A stretch of 64,000 nt of DNA from Owenia fusiformis (Eukaryota > Annelida > Polychaeta > Sabellida > Oweniidae), in assembly GCA_903813345.2 (NCBI GenBank), contig CAIIXF020000008.1:5773341-5837340 (forward strand), given 5' to 3'. Within the stretch, counting starts at the first letter, position 1; the number at the start of each line of letters is the position of its first letter. Position numbers and translations under genes: made by a program. This document shows positions 11,641-23,908 of the stretch, one piece after another. Below the pieces are notes generated by a model that made no database searches, had not been told where the DNA came from, and worked only from the letters and a program-made list of their open reading frames with translations.

Positions 11641-12330
11641 GAATTGAAAGCAATTTAAGACTGTCAGATGATATCTTCTGTAATCAAGGTGATGTTGGTA
11701 CACTTCCGCCGTTAGAAAAACAAAGACTAAGACAAAGACTATATAGCAATTAATCCTTTTGTAATCATTAAATGTTAGATTCTTATTATTTTGTTGGACA
11801 ATGTTCAGACTTCTGACCAAGATTAATTCATTTATGTTTGTATTTAAAAAATAGTATTTCAATCAGACAGACGTTCTAATGAGTTAGAAAAATACATTTG
11901 TCCATTTCCTCTCAAGAAGTTTTCAAAGGTAATCAAGTCGATTTGTTTGAAAGTTTAGCATTGTTTTTCATAACTTGACGCTTCCATGAACAGAATGAAT
12001 TTGAAATGAGTTTTTTATAATTTTAGCTTTTATACGGACATGCTTATTGTATATTTCTATATGAACGTTGTAATTTATGTGATGTAACATCGCCCCCCCC
12101 CCCAAATTACAGGTATACAAATTTTGGTCGGAATGCTTTAACTTGCAATTAAAAGCAATTTTAGACTGTTAGATGATCTCTTATGTAATCTAGGTGATGT
12201 TGGTACACTTCCGCATTTAAGAAAACAAAGACTAAGACAAAGAGAACTAAGCAATTGATCCTTTTGTTATCATTAAATGTTAGATTCTTATTTCTTTATT
12301 GGACACTATTAAGACTTTTGTCTCCAATTG
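11641..12330. repeat. Direct repeat pair, ~180 bp, ~505 bp apart
   Basis: The segment 11641-11822 recurs in the same orientation at about 12146-12330 with roughly 85% identity by eye. Shared stretches include GGTGATGTTGGTACACTTCC, ACAAAGACTAAGACAAAGA and CATTAAATGTTAGATTCTTA. The spacer holds a C10-type run near 12092. This is non-coding and could be ends of an unrecognised element or a local duplication. Confidence 0.7.
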
Positions 12331-12705
12331 TTATGCAGGTATGTGTATAAAATCATGTGAACAACATTATCGTGGAAACTCCCATATTCATTCTCATAAT
12401 GTCTTACAGCTATTTCGCAAATGACATAATCCTAAACAACATGTGGACATAATATTACAGAACTGAGCGAAAAGAAAGGTGGAACAAATCAGATTAAGAT
12501 ATTTTATTTTTTAAATGCACAAAGGGCAACAGTTGAAGAACAAAAGTTAAAGGCGTTGTGAAATAGATCGTGCTTTTATATGATCCCCTTCTGTAGTACC
12601 CTACCCTTTGCATTTGTTCGACTTAACTTCTTAAAGTCTTCTCGTCTTCTCGTAGTTTATAATTAGACTCTGCACGCAGGGTTATAGTGCCCCTATTATC
12701 CATGA
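12331..12705. other. No gene seen
   Basis: AT-rich sequence with no recognised feature. Confidence 0.35.
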
Positions 12706-12830
12706 CCAGGGGCATAGCCAACTTTCAGTCGGGGGGGGGGGGTGCAATCGCCAAAAAACAATAACGGTTTTCAGTCGGGGGGAGGGGGTTGCGATTGTGG
12801 CTAAAGCAAGCCAAAAGATGCAACTTCTTT
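12706..12830. mobile_element. Fragments of the GGCGTAGCCAG repeat family
   Basis: Two partial copies of the left end of the element described at 13352-13596 are present: GGCATAGCCAACTTTCAGTC followed by a G-run and TGCAATCG, then TTTTCAGTCGGGGGGAGGGG followed by TTGCGATTGTGGC. They are probably truncated or decayed copies. Confidence 0.55.
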
Positions 12831-13351
12831 CATGGTCCGTTGACATCATCAACAATGTGATTTACCACAAGAGATTAACCAACATTCCTTAATTAAAAAG
12901 TTGACATTTCTTGATTTTTTAAAGCAAAAACACTATGACACAATAACATCGAGGCAAAATCAAAACATGGTGTGGAAATAAAAGGCATACAAAATGGCCA
13001 TTAAAAAGACATTCTTGTTCATAAAAGTATCAACTTTACTACAATGGACGCTAATACAAAGTATAGAATAAATAAAAATAACGTCTTCCAAGAGATTACA
13101 ATACGGATCAGTAAGTCAACAAATCTTACCGTTAAATAAACAAACTTAGCCCACGTCTGCAATTGTTCGTCTGCTGGTCAGAACTTGGTATTCGCTTCGG
13201 ATAATCAATTTCTGAGAATACTGATGTCTTGAATAATTCATAAAGACGACGTTGTCTTTAAATAAGGATCTTTAATCTACAAACTGTTATTAATAACAGT
13301 TTTTAGAATACAAATTGAACATACAAAATGTAGCGTATTGATTACACGTTA
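12831..13351. other. No gene seen
   Basis: AT-rich intergenic sequence between two copies of the same repeat family. Nothing is recognised. Confidence 0.35.
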
Positions 13352-13596
13352 CAGTGGCGTAGCCAGCTTTCAGTCGGGGGGAGGGGGGGGGGGGGGGTGC
13401 GATCGTGGCATAAAAAATGTTTTTGAAGATTTGTTTTGAATTTTACAAAAATTGGTGCAACTTCGTTCAAAATCGAGCTAGAAGCTTCAAATAAAAAGCA
13501 TTTTAAGACTTTTTTCTTCTATCTAATGGTTCTATTTTCATTGGTTATGGAGGGGGGTGCGATCGCACCCATCGCATCCCCCTGGCTACGCCTATG
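13352..13596. mobile_element. Small MITE with CAGTGGCGTAGCCAG ends
   Basis: The left end CAGTGGCGTAGCCAG (13352-13366) matches the inverted right end CATAGGCGTAGCCAG (reverse complement of 13582-13596) except for two bases. Inside are G-rich and C-rich runs and the palindromic GTGCGATCGCACCC. CAGNGGCGTA-type ends are frequent in hAT-like MITEs. I find no clear 8-bp target duplication. A diverged copy lies at 39425-39640. Confidence 0.65.
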
Positions 13597-13931
13597 CGCT
13601 ATATTAATATAACAAGGTTATCATATCATGCCAATAGTTAGATGGTTAACTAATTTTAACACAAAATAATAATACACGATAATCAAAAAAATAAACCTCG
13701 GTATTCAGGCCTAAAATCCAAGGATACGTGTACCATTACTTAAGTGTAAGCTGCAATACCATATCGAATACCTGTACCATTACTCAATAATAACCACTAG
13801 TAAGACCATAATAACAAGCTTAATAACCAGTTTATTGCAAGTTATTTTATACGATTTTGTCTTGTGTGGGCACAATAGTAAAAAATGCTGTACGTCTTCA
13901 GTGACATTTAAATTGCATAGTAAGCATACTC
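13597..13931. other. No gene seen
   Basis: AT-rich sequence ending at the target-site duplication of the next element. No feature is recognised. Confidence 0.35.
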
Positions 13932-13939
13932 GTTCAGAC

Positions 13940-15354
13940 CAAGGGAAAGATCAATACCCGGTGATTTCAGCGGGAAGTGGCGTTTCGTTCATTGGATGAG
14001 CTGCGCGCGCACGCATAAATGTGATTATCCAATATAATTAGGCCCCGTATTACTGCAAGGGCGTTACAATACCCGGGAATTTATCGGTTCGTCCAGTACT
14101 TGTTTGTGATAGCGCCCTCTGTAGGTCACTGTGCTTATAGCCTACAGTAATACGGGGTAGGATATCGGGAATTCGGTCAGTTTCTATCCGTCGATTTCGC
14201 TATGAATTGAAGCAAGTGTGACCACTTTATCCACTTAAACAATTTGATAATTGATTAAATCTTTAAACAAAATCGATAAACACGTTATACACTTCCTATC
14301 TCCTTAGAAATTAGCATGTATTTATGGATTGTGTTTTCGAACAAGGCTCGACCCACCCCAATAGGGAAATCCTTATGCTAATTAGTATGACGTCATATTT
14401 TCCTGGGAAATCCTAGATTTCAAGGCCTCAGTCTGTTATTGTGTCAAATGTAAACGCTCTTGGGACGCTCTTTTGCAGACAGAAAATTGACAGATTAGCT
14501 TTTAACTTTCAGCTTTGATGTTTAGATATTTTGTATTTCTACCGGACTTCTTGCTGAATATCATATAATGTTATAACTTGATTTGGATCATTGCCTGATT
14601 GATCATTCTGAAATTTTGATTGTGATTCATGATTGATTGGCAAGAAAAATAATTCCTATTGTTTTCCAGCGAAGTCAAAATGTTACAGCATGAGTTATAA
14701 TGTCGAGTTTGCATCATGTTAAATTCTGCTAGTGATTAGAAGTCCATGCACAAGCATACACATAAGAGACAAACACACCCAGGCTCCAGGCCGTGGATGG
14801 AAATATAAAACTATTTAAGGCACAAACTGGTATTAATAGACCGATATGTAGTGTCTGCCATGTATTGAAGGTAAACCAATCTGTATTATTAATGTTTCTT
14901 CTATCAATACATGGGTTGTGCAATAGAAAAGCAATGGCACAATCAAAAATGTGCATATCAATCGTGAATATCTCTCGGTTCAAAGCTTATTTCCAACAGA
15001 ATCGTGTCAAAATATGTGTCTGAGTAACAGTTATACATTATAAGATCGCAAACTCTTACCAATTATCAGCCGAATGGCTCATTTTCAACGAAATGTCCTT
15101 AAGACAGCAGCCCTGGGTCGCGCCTGAGACCAAAAACTACTTCAAATAGCCCTCCCCTAATTATATTGGATAATCACATTTATGCGTGCGCGCGCAGCTC
15201 ATCCAATGAACGAAACGCCACTTCCCGCTGAAATCACCGGGTATTGATCTTTCCCTTGATTACTGTAGGCTATAAGCACAGTGACCTACAGAGGGCGCTA
15301 TCACAAACAAGTACTGGACGAACCGATAAATTCCCGGGTATTGTAACGCCCTTG
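13940..15354. mobile_element. hAT-like element with doubled, order-swapped terminal modules
   Basis: The element starts CAAGGGAAAGATCAATACCC at 13940 and ends in ...GTAACGCCCTTG at 15354. It is flanked by the direct repeat TTCAGAC (13933-13939 and 15355-15361; a G precedes it on both sides, the right one being the element's last base), fitting an 8-bp hAT-type duplication. Two ~100-bp modules appear on each side. Left: A (13940-14043) then B (14056-14150). Right: inverted A (about 15158-15259), then inverted B (about 15260-15354). A and B share the start CAAGGG and CAATACCCGG. So both modules are inverted but their order is not, unlike a normal TIR. The 1-kb interior has no transposase ORF, so the element is non-autonomous. 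Confidence 0.75.
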
Positions 15355-15361
15355 TTCAGAC

Positions 15362-15782
15362 ATTGGTTGTCTGTAATTACATATCCTGTATGTTCCTGAT
15401 ATCATTTTCATTATAACTTTACATTGTGGTAAGCGCCTTGGAAAACGCCTGGCAACTTCCCACCATAAAAATGGTTTTAAAACAGTGAAACATCTCAATA
15501 TTGGTCTCAGTGTTGGATATAAGGAGCTAAGAACGAAAAAGCGTCTCATCTCAAACGACTTGACAACGTTCATGACTTTTCTCTTCCAGACACATTTGAG
15601 TGGTGTCTTAGCAGTAGTTATCATATTCAAAACGTCCCCATGTAGGTCGTATTTCATTGTCGTTTCCCACATTGAGACCAATGGAGATTTACTTGAGCGA
15701 TAGGTTCCAACGTGGATTATACTCAACAGTCGATAAATGCATACAATTTTATAAATACATTGTACCGGTAACGATAATGGTA
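15362..15782. other. No supported gene
   Basis: Open frames exist on both strands here, including a 182-codon minus-strand frame at 15301-15849. That frame runs through the terminal repeat of the adjacent element and shows no motif, so I do not call a gene. Confidence 0.35.
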
Positions 15783-16045
15783 CGTTCACACCAACGGCGC
15801 TTTGATGGCGCTTTAAAGCGGCTTGTAAAGCGGCACCAAAGCGTAACAAAGCTTAATTAAAGCGTCGGGGTCGTAATAGGTCGTAGAAAAGCTCGGGAGT
15901 AAAGCGGGATATTCGGCAAGAGCGCTAAAAAATTTAAACTGTTTAAGCGTTCGCACCAACGGCGCTTTGATGGCGCTTTAAAGCGGATTGTAAAGCGGCA
16001 CCAAAGCGTAACAAAGCTTGATTAAAGCGTCGGGATCGTAATAGG
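15783..16045 (+). repeat. Two tandem copies of a 165-bp AAAGCG-rich unit
   Basis: CGTTCACACCAACGGCGCTT at 15783 recurs as CGTTCGCACCAACGGCGCTT at 15948, a 165-bp period. About 100 bp of each copy is nearly identical (GATGGCGCTTTAAAGCGG, GTAAAGCGGCACCAAAGCG, ATTAAAGCGTCGGG). The second copy is cut by the MITE starting at 16046. The sequence is GC-rich compared with its surroundings. Confidence 0.75.
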
Positions 16046-16636
16046 TAGTGGTGTCAATTAACCGCTTGAGCATTAACCGGTTAACCGGGGGTTTTTACCG
16101 GTTAAAGTCGGTTAACCGGCGGGAAATTTGAACTGATAATTTCAAATGAAATCTTCATCTTCGATCTTGAAAGTTGAAAAAATTGGAAAAATGATATATC
16201 GGCGTTTATTTTTTACGTTCGTCAAGCTTTACTCTATTCTATGTAAGTAAGCGCGGGAAAGCAATGTGGCAGGGATTAAAGTTGCTGATTGCAATTGGAT
16301 GTTTGTAAGGAATTATCGGACCTATCACATGTATGGGTAGCTCACATGAAACTGACGCTTGAAAAACAAACAGATTAAAATGCAAAGTAAGCGCGGGAAA
16401 GCAATGTGGCAGGGATTAAAGTTGCTGATTGGATGTTTGTAAGGAGTTATGGGACTTATGACATGTATGAGTAGCTTACGTAAAACTGACACCATAAAAC
16501 CAAACGGATTAGCATGCAAAATAAGCGCGGGAAATAACAGAATTATACACGGTCAACTAACCGCCCATAAAAACACAGACCGGTCAAGGCATTATCGGCG
16601 GTTAACCGGTTAACCGGTTAATACTTGACACCTCTA
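16046..16636. mobile_element. MITE with TAGWGGTGTCAA / AACCGGTTAACCGG termini
   Basis: The left end (TAGTGGTGTCAATTAACCGC, then repeated AACCGGTTAACCGG) matches the inverted right end (TAGAGGTGTCAAGTATTAACCGG...). Inside is a ~138-bp tandem duplication beginning GTAAGCGCGGGAAAGCAATG (about 16249 and 16387). No ORF. A clear target duplication is not visible. TAG(A/T)GGTGTC-type ends suggest a hAT-like MITE, but this is uncertain. Confidence 0.65.
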
Positions 16637-17159
16637 CTTCTTAGGCAGTGATATTATTCTTAACGCAAATACTCACCAATACGTTGGTAACGCTTTGAGA
16701 AGTGATTTTAAATGCAAAGACATGGTTGTTAATGCATGTAAAAAAGCCAAAAATTCGTATTACTCAATTGCTAATGTCCGCATTGTAAAGGATGCAAATC
16801 CTCTTACTTCATTAAGAACCTGGATCAACATAATATTACCTGCCATGTTATTTGGATGTGAGCTTTGGTCAAACCTAACCAAAAAATACATTTATTTGCT
16901 AGAACTTACACAACGTCAAGTAACAAAAGCAATTCAACGTTTTGGCATGAGATTTCCGTCCGATGTAGTTTTATCGACCCTTGGATTATGGACAATATCT
17001 GCTAGGATCGATAAGGCTAAATTGGGGGTTTTCAACAGATTATGTAGATGCAAACATTTTATTACTAAACAAGTGCGTGATAGAGGGGTTGCCATTTTAG
17101 TAAAGGGTGTAAATACGTTTTTGTGCTTGATACAGGGTATATTTAATGGAAAAGGTTAA
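16637..17159 (+). mobile_element. 5'-truncated LINE ORF2 fragment
   Basis: An open frame runs from the right edge of the MITE (FLGSDIILNANTHQYVGNAL) through 17159. It contains PLTSLRTWINIILPAMLFGC and LLELTQRQVTKAIQRFGMR, typical of the post-reverse-transcriptase part of LINE ORF2. STLGLWTISARIDKAKLGVF aligns with GMLGINTMESMVEMRKLQFL of the minus-strand copy at 6740-7845, so both derive from the same clade. The catalytic core and C-terminal zinc knuckle are both missing. Confidence 0.7.
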
Positions 17160-17339
17160 ATTATGATGTTGAATTATTGGTGTCTATCATATATTTAAGA
17201 ACTGCCATCTATATATGAATATAAAGTTTAAATAACTAACGTGAACAAAAGATTAATGAGATTCTGATTGTCAGGTTCTGAGAATGCTGCTGCCATCTTT
17301 GAATAAACTCTAAATTATCAATGAAATAATTATAATCTA

Positions 17340-20300
17340 TTGTGATAACGAACACCTCCCAATCTGAATGCTTTTAACTGCACGGTGGCATTTGGATTAG
17401 ACAGGTTTTACTGTATAAGTAATAGTAATACTGAAATTCAAAAAAATCTGAAGGCCTAGTCAATCTATTTTGGGAAATATTCTCAGCTATTTGAAATGAA
17501 GACCAACTTTGTAAGAAGTCTCTATAATTATTTTTTTAATTTATACAAACACCCGCCTCAAAGGCATAGGTGAAACTAAACTATTGAAATCAAGTGCTCA
17601 CTTTAAATTTTTTCATATTTTCTGTTTGGGAAAATCTGTTAGTTATCAGCTGCATTTTTGTCAGTCAAGATTTCTCTTCATCAAACCAAATCAAATCCAA
17701 GGAATGTTTAGTCAAATATCAAGTTGTTCAGGAATCGAACTCAATGATTAGTTCCATAGTGTAAACATATACAACTTTGAACAATATTGGTATCAGCCAT
17801 TATGTTACATTTAAAAAAACACAGAATTTAAAAGACTTTCATGTAAGCAGGAAATTGCTTGAAAGAATACTAAAGGTTTTGCAACAGAATTTAGACAGTC
17901 ATATGTTGAATTGCAGTAATTTTCTGAAAATGTAAATTTAAAAAGGCGCATATTTTAGGCCAATGCATTATCTAAAGGAAAAGTACTCATAGAGATGATA
18001 AAAAAAATTTGGAGATTGAGACAGGGAAGGTGCAAAGACCCCATCGACATTTTTTTTCAAAAATGTTTTCCTGATTTTCAGCCCCTTCCACTTTTTTTAT
18101 AATGTTTTCACATTAATATGTTGCATTTGTAGACAAAGTTAACATCTTAAAGAGAAAATAGGATTCAACTGGGATACATCCTCCGATCACAGGGCTTCAA
18201 AATCCAGAATATATTCTTTCTTTTTACCCCCTGCGATAAGCAGTTAGCCTTTCGCCGATTAAGAACTCGCAATCTGATTGGCTGTCGCAACACTGTGACA
18301 GAAATCATGTATTAGTCATTGAGCATAATAAGATCACGTGATTCAGTTTAATCGGGCGCTTCCAAATTGGTTATAGCAGGGGGAAGAAGGAGGTACGGAT
18401 TCTGGATACCTGCTTAGGAGGATGCTGGGATAAAGTGGAAAACAGTTTTTACCATGTTATTTTCTCATAGAGAAACTCATGCGATCCATCGTTTTCTGCC
18501 TAATTTTGGTCACCGAGAAGAGATCCCTGCTTGAATCCTATTTTCCTTTTAAGAGCTTATTTGTGTCTCCAAATGCAACATACTGATGCATAACACATTT
18601 ATAAAAATTGAGTAGAAGGGGAATTTTAATTTCAACGAACATATAGGCCCACTGAGCATTTATTTTACACAGGGCCTTTATTAGAAAGAACTCAAAATAA
18701 ATGCCATTGGCTTTTATTAAGACAAAGAGGGAAATTGAAAACATTTTCCAAGGGGACAGGCATTTATTAAGAGGGAAAATAGCTTTCCCAAGCCAGTGAG
18801 TGTTTATTTCGAGGCATATTATCAATCGAAGAGTTGACACATGGCCTTCATATACTCATGCAATAGTATCTATCATCTCTGATTGCACACTTCTGTTTTT
18901 CCTTTCAAGCATTTGATTTGGATTTTGGAATGTCATAAAGCTATGCGGTCAAAAGTAATCTTAATACTTTTTAGTGAAAATGCATTTAAATTTTTGAAAT
19001 GCAGACTCTTGCGAATGCAAAAACCTCAAAATCCGATCACCTCCTAATCTGAATGTTTTTGTAACTGGTCGTGGTGGCATTTGGATTAGACAGATATTAC
19101 TGTATAAGTATAATAGTATTACTGGAATTCCAAAAAATCATAACGCCTACACTGCTAGTAATATTAAGTGAAAATGCATTCATATTTTTTCAAAATCAAG
19201 AATCTTTCAGATGCAAAAACCTCGAAATCAGACGTTTAAATCTGAATGTTTTTAATTGGTAGCGGTGGCATTTGGATTAGACAGGTTTTACTGTATAAGT
19301 ATAATAGACATTAATAGTATTACTGGAATTCCAAAAAATCATAAGGCCTATAGCAACAATCATGTGAACTTCAGGTCAAAATTCCAATGCTCCCTTGGCC
19401 AATCAAATCAGTTCATTGCATTTGTTTCATCAATGCTCTCAATATCATAATTATTCCAAATGCAAATACTGTACTACCGGTTAATTTGCGAGTTTAAATT
19501 TCATGAATTTTGAAAAATACCAATTTTGCGGCCATTAAATTTTGCGGATATCAAAGGTTTAACTTCCATTATTCTCTGAATCCTCAAAATTAATTTACCT
19601 TATCTACAGTAATTACACCTACCCAACATCATATACTTTGGATAAGATTTACAATCTCTAGATCTTAGTCAATGGCATGTTGCACCTCAGCCTTTAATTG
19701 GCGTATTCGCGACTATTAATTTTCGTGATTTTTACACAATCGCGAAAAGCACGAAACTAAATTGCACGCGAAAAATATCGGGAGTACAGTACATTGAAAC
19801 CATACACTCATATATTTCATAAGAATTTGCAATCAAGCCTAACGAATCTATTGGCAAAATATTAGAAGGCCAGCAAATGTACACATGCTAAAGTGATGAA
19901 ACTTTCTCCTTAAAGAACATTGAATGAATTTTAATTTTGCCTATACTGAGATGTGTTAAACTCTATTTGGGTTAGATTTATTGCTACATCCTGTACTTAC
20001 AGCCTTAACATGCCGCTTCAAAATCATAACAGGTTCTAAACTACTGAAATCAAGTGCATACTTTAAATTTCCTTTATATCTTCTGTTTAAGAAAAGCTGT
20101 TAGCTATCAGCTGTATTTTTGTCAATCAAGATTATCTTCATCTGTGAATTACCCAGCGAGAAACCAAAATGGCAATTTTGAAGGAAAGACACAAAGTACC
20201 AGTCAAAATCTCTGAAGATTTCCGGGCAAACAATGGCAGCTCTCCCAGTTAGGTTTTAGACTGCCTTCTCATATTTTGTCAATTTTATTCAATTTCAAGT

Positions 20301-21400
20301 ATTGTTTAGAGTTGTTCGTTCAACATATTCGAGAAGTCAATAGCTATATTAAATCTGCAGATTTTGCTCGCATTTATGTAAGCTTTTCTCTTTTGACGGA
20401 TACTTTGTGTCTTTCCTTGAAATCATGACAGGTGTAACCGATCGACTGAAATCAACTTCAAGTGCTTACTATATCTCCCAATATGTCATGTTGAAAATTC
20501 GATTTCAATTCAATTTGATTTTCTGCCATTATAAATGAAATACTGTACTTACCAACATGTTTCTCGGATATATATGTTGTTCTTACTTTATCTTCGCCGA
20601 AGATCGATGTTTATTTATATATACATACAATGTAATTGGGAAAATTTGCACCTCCCCTGTCTCAAAATACAAATTATTTTATCATCTCTATGAGTACTTT
20701 TCCTTTAGATAACACATTGGCCTAAAATATGCGCCTTTTTAAATTTTCAGAAAATTACCACAATCCAACATATGGCTGTCTAAAACCTGTTGTGTAACTT
20801 CTGTCATTCTTTCAGGAAATTGCTCAAGCATATTGAACAAAGACTATATTGATGAAGTCATTGGGCTAACAAAAACTCAGATCTATTAAATGGCTGTTAA
20901 GTATCAGACCAAATTGATAGAAGTTATAGTCCTCATACAGGATAAGTACTGAATAGCCAACATCCGCATTTTACTGACCAGGAGGTCATTAACAGAACTT
21001 TCGCAAAGTAACAAAATTGCAAGTCATTAATTTTACAAATTTGGTAAGCGTACATTAATGGACTTTCATAAAGTTACAAACAATTTGCAAACAGTTGGTG
21101 GAAGTTTGGAAAAAATATACAATTCAAAACAATTTTTTGACCGTTTTACTGAAGATTTTCAGAAAATCACCACAATCCAACATATGACTGTACTTTTCCT
21201 CTAGATTATGCATTGGCCTAAAATATGCACATTGTAAATTTTCAGAAAATCATCACAATCCAAAATATGACTGTCAAAAACCTGACCTGTTGCAATACAT
21301 TCCGTCATTCTTTCAGAAAATTGCTCGAGCATATTGAACATAGACTATATTGATGCATGATTGGGCTGACAAAAAATCAAAACTATCAAATGGCTGTTAA
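17340..21400. repeat. Mosaic of local duplications, no gene
   Basis: About 4 kb of AT-rich non-coding DNA built from repeated segments. A ~110-bp block with GGTGGCATTTGGATTAGACA and TTTACTGTATAAGTA occurs at about 17352-17460, 19038-19160 and 19232-19350. The segment with ACTGAAATCAAGTGC...GTTAGYTATCAGCTG occurs at about 17575-17690 and 20035-20150. The segment with GGCGCATATTTTAGGCCAAT (17945-18030) returns inverted at about 20650-20760, and part of that recurs directly at about 21180-21350. A 20-bp inverted pair TGAAGGAAAGACACAAAGTA brackets about 20178-20420. ORFs inside show no motif. Confidence 0.6.
19467..19791. mobile_element. 325-bp MITE with TACTGTACTMCCG ends
   Basis: TACTGTACTACCGG at 19467 matches the inverted end at about 19778-19791 (CGGGAGTACAGTA). 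Both subterminal regions are rich in GCGAATTT/CGCGAAAA-like words. No ORF. It is a non-autonomous DNA transposon by structure; superfamily not assigned. Confidence 0.6.
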
Positions 21401-21789
21401 GAATCAGACCGACTTGATAGAAGAGTTCATTTGTCCCCAAACTTATATTCAATCCAGGATTATAGTCCTGGTACAGGATATTATATATATAGATCAATGT
21501 GAAGATTAAACAGTGCAATACACATGAAACTGTGTGACGAAAGAATACAAATTCAATTACTCAGTAGGTAGGCTGGTAGACTATAGCTAAATTGAATGTT
21601 GTTCAATTTGAAAAAATAATTTTCGAACGGTTGGTGGAAGTTTGGAAAAAATATACAATTCAAAACAATTTTTCGACCGATTTACTGATATTTGTCACTC
21701 TCCGATAGGTCTCGGGAATCGGTATCCATGTTATCTTATGTCAAACTTGTCCTTTATAAGTTAAATGTAAACATATCTTAGATTAAATC

Positions 21790-22325
21790 GAGGAATCGTT
21801 CAAAGATGGAATAAAGATCTGAATTTGTCACTCAATCAAAATGATTGGAAGAAGATAAATAAACTTAACAAACTGAGTAACTATGAACCTAAATTATCAT
21901 CCTTCACTTATAAAGTCCTTCACAGATTTTTAGCAACTAATACATACCTAAAAATGTGTGGACTCGTAGAGTCAAACATTTGCACTTTTTGTAAAGCAAA
22001 TCCTGAAACGATTTGCCATCTTCTGTATGAATGTACTATTGTAAGTGCCGTATTAAATGACATTAAACAATGGCTTCCTTTAGAGCTCACATTGTTATGC
22101 ACTAAACAAAATGTATTGATAGGACCTGAGAGTATAAATGAGAAGACAATCATCTTAAATAATATGCTATGTATTTTTAAAAGGTATGTTTATTTGTGCA
22201 AATATTCTATGCTAAAACCAACACTTAAAGGTTTTATAAGAAATGTGAAGGAATATTTTATTATGGACAAACGGGTTGGCAGAGGCGATAAGTGGAAAAT
22301 CATGGAAACAAAATTAAACAAATGA
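21790..22325 (+). mobile_element. Tx1/L1-type LINE ORF2 C-terminus
   Basis: The frame from about 21790 (RGIVQRWNKDLNLSLNQNDW) to the stop at 22323 encodes the extreme C-terminus of a Tx1/L1-clade ORF2. It shows KVLHRFLATNTYLKMCGL followed by the zinc knuckle CTFCKANPETICHLLYEC (C-x2-C-x7-H-x4-C). The pattern of a YKxLHRxLxTNxYL block just before CTFC...ETxxHLxxEC is characteristic of that clade. It is 5'-truncated and lacks the endonuclease and reverse transcriptase. The post-stop region is AT-rich and ends in an A-run near 22490, immediately before the repeat array. The piece at 63312-64000 is the neighbouring upstream part of a related element. Confidence 0.75.
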
Positions 22326-22499
22326 AACTGATGATTTTTTCCTTTAAATAAAAAAATGCCAATGGTATAACGTCTCTTAAGACGAAATATTTAACCACTG
22401 TACTGTATTGTAAAATTGTTAAATGTAGGTTTACCATGTAACTGTACTGTAATTGTTTTTTGCAATTGCTTTAACATGCTTATTCTTTGAAATAAAAAA

Positions 22500-23908
22500 A
22501 ACTAGATTTTGGAAATTGAACGAAGTTCAATTTCAGACTCCAGATCTAGACTTTTTTTTAGCCGAGTCATCCAGAATAAGCCGAGTCATCCAGAATAAGC
22601 TGAGTCATCTAGAAAGAGATGGATAAATAAAATAGGAAGGTAGGATAGGATAGAATAGGAAAGAACGATAGGATAGAATAAGAAAGAAGGATAGGATAGA
22701 ATAGAATAGGAAGAAAGGATAGGATAGGATAGGATAGGAAGGAAAAGATAGGAAGGAAGGATAGATAGGAAGGATAGGGTAGGATGAGATAGGAAGGATG
22801 GATGAATTTTTCAATATTTTCTTCTCTACTCTTGACTTTCTATCAGGATACCATCAGATCGATTTTTCTCGAAATTTCAAAACGCTATCACTTCCGAACC
22901 GGAAGTCGGATCGAAATTTGGTTTTCAGATTCGGATTCCTGACAAAATTCTACCCCTAATTCATAACTCATACGTTAAATTTGGAGATTTTTTATTTTGA
23001 CCTACTTTTCGGACACGCCATAACTTCCGAACCGGAAGTCGGATTGAAATTTGGTTTGCAGATTCAAAATCCTGACAGAATTCTACCCTTAATTCATAAC
23101 TCATATATTCAATTTGGAGAACTTTTTATTTTGACCTACTTTTCGGACACCATATCTCAAAAGTGGGTCAAAATACTTTCTGACGGCAAAAGGCTAACAC
23201 TATTAGCATATTCTTGGCTACATGTATACAGAATTTCGAAGAATATAATTAAAGTGTAGTGTCAGAATCGAAAAAATAAGGAAAACCTATGAATTTGACC
23301 TAGATTTTGACCTAGGCATTTCGGTGTCCAAATTGTGAAGCTAGATGGCTTTTGAGGTCCCCTTCTTTTAAAGGCTTTGATTATATGAAGCTGAACTCAG
23401 TCTATATTCCGTATTTTTCACTTCAAAAAAATATTTTTTCCCATTGACTTAACATGGGCACCAAATTTAGCGATTTTTGAGTTTTCAAAACGCCATAACT
23501 TCCTAACTAGAAGTCAGATCCAAATTTCGTTTTTAGATTCGGAATCCTGAGAAAATTTCCTATAAGACTAATATCCTTAACATTTGATTCGGAGAACTTT
23601 TTTTTGGACCTCGTTTTCGGACACTGATATCTCGAAATCGGTTTGAGATATCAAAAAACTAAATCGACCCTAGGTTTCCTACTTTTTTATAAGGAACACA
23701 ATGAAAAAAACCCGGATCAAAAATATTGAAGGACGACCGAGAAAATCGAAAAAAGTGACAAAGTACTGGATTTGACCTAGTTCTTGACCTTTGACCTAGA
23801 TAAAAATTTGACCCAATTTCCGAGGAACTAGATTCTGAACCTAAATTTACCAACCGATTGACTTACCTGAAGACCCTATGGTTATTGAGAAAACGTGCCT
23901 GGAATAAT
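22500..23908 (+). repeat. Array unit 1
   Basis: Head at 22500-22550, GCCGAGTCATCCAGAATAA repeats, then a (GGATA)n-type microsatellite to about 22800. Monomer starts (ACTTCCGAACCGGAAGT) lie at about 22891 and 23025 (only 134 bp apart, a shortened monomer), with a diverged third at about 23499. The tail carries TGACCTTTGACCT at 23785-23797. No 3' hairpin. Confidence 0.8.

Noticed and set aside
15301-15849. 182-codon minus-strand ORF
   Set aside because: Runs through the terminal inverted repeat of the hAT-like element and has no recognisable motif.
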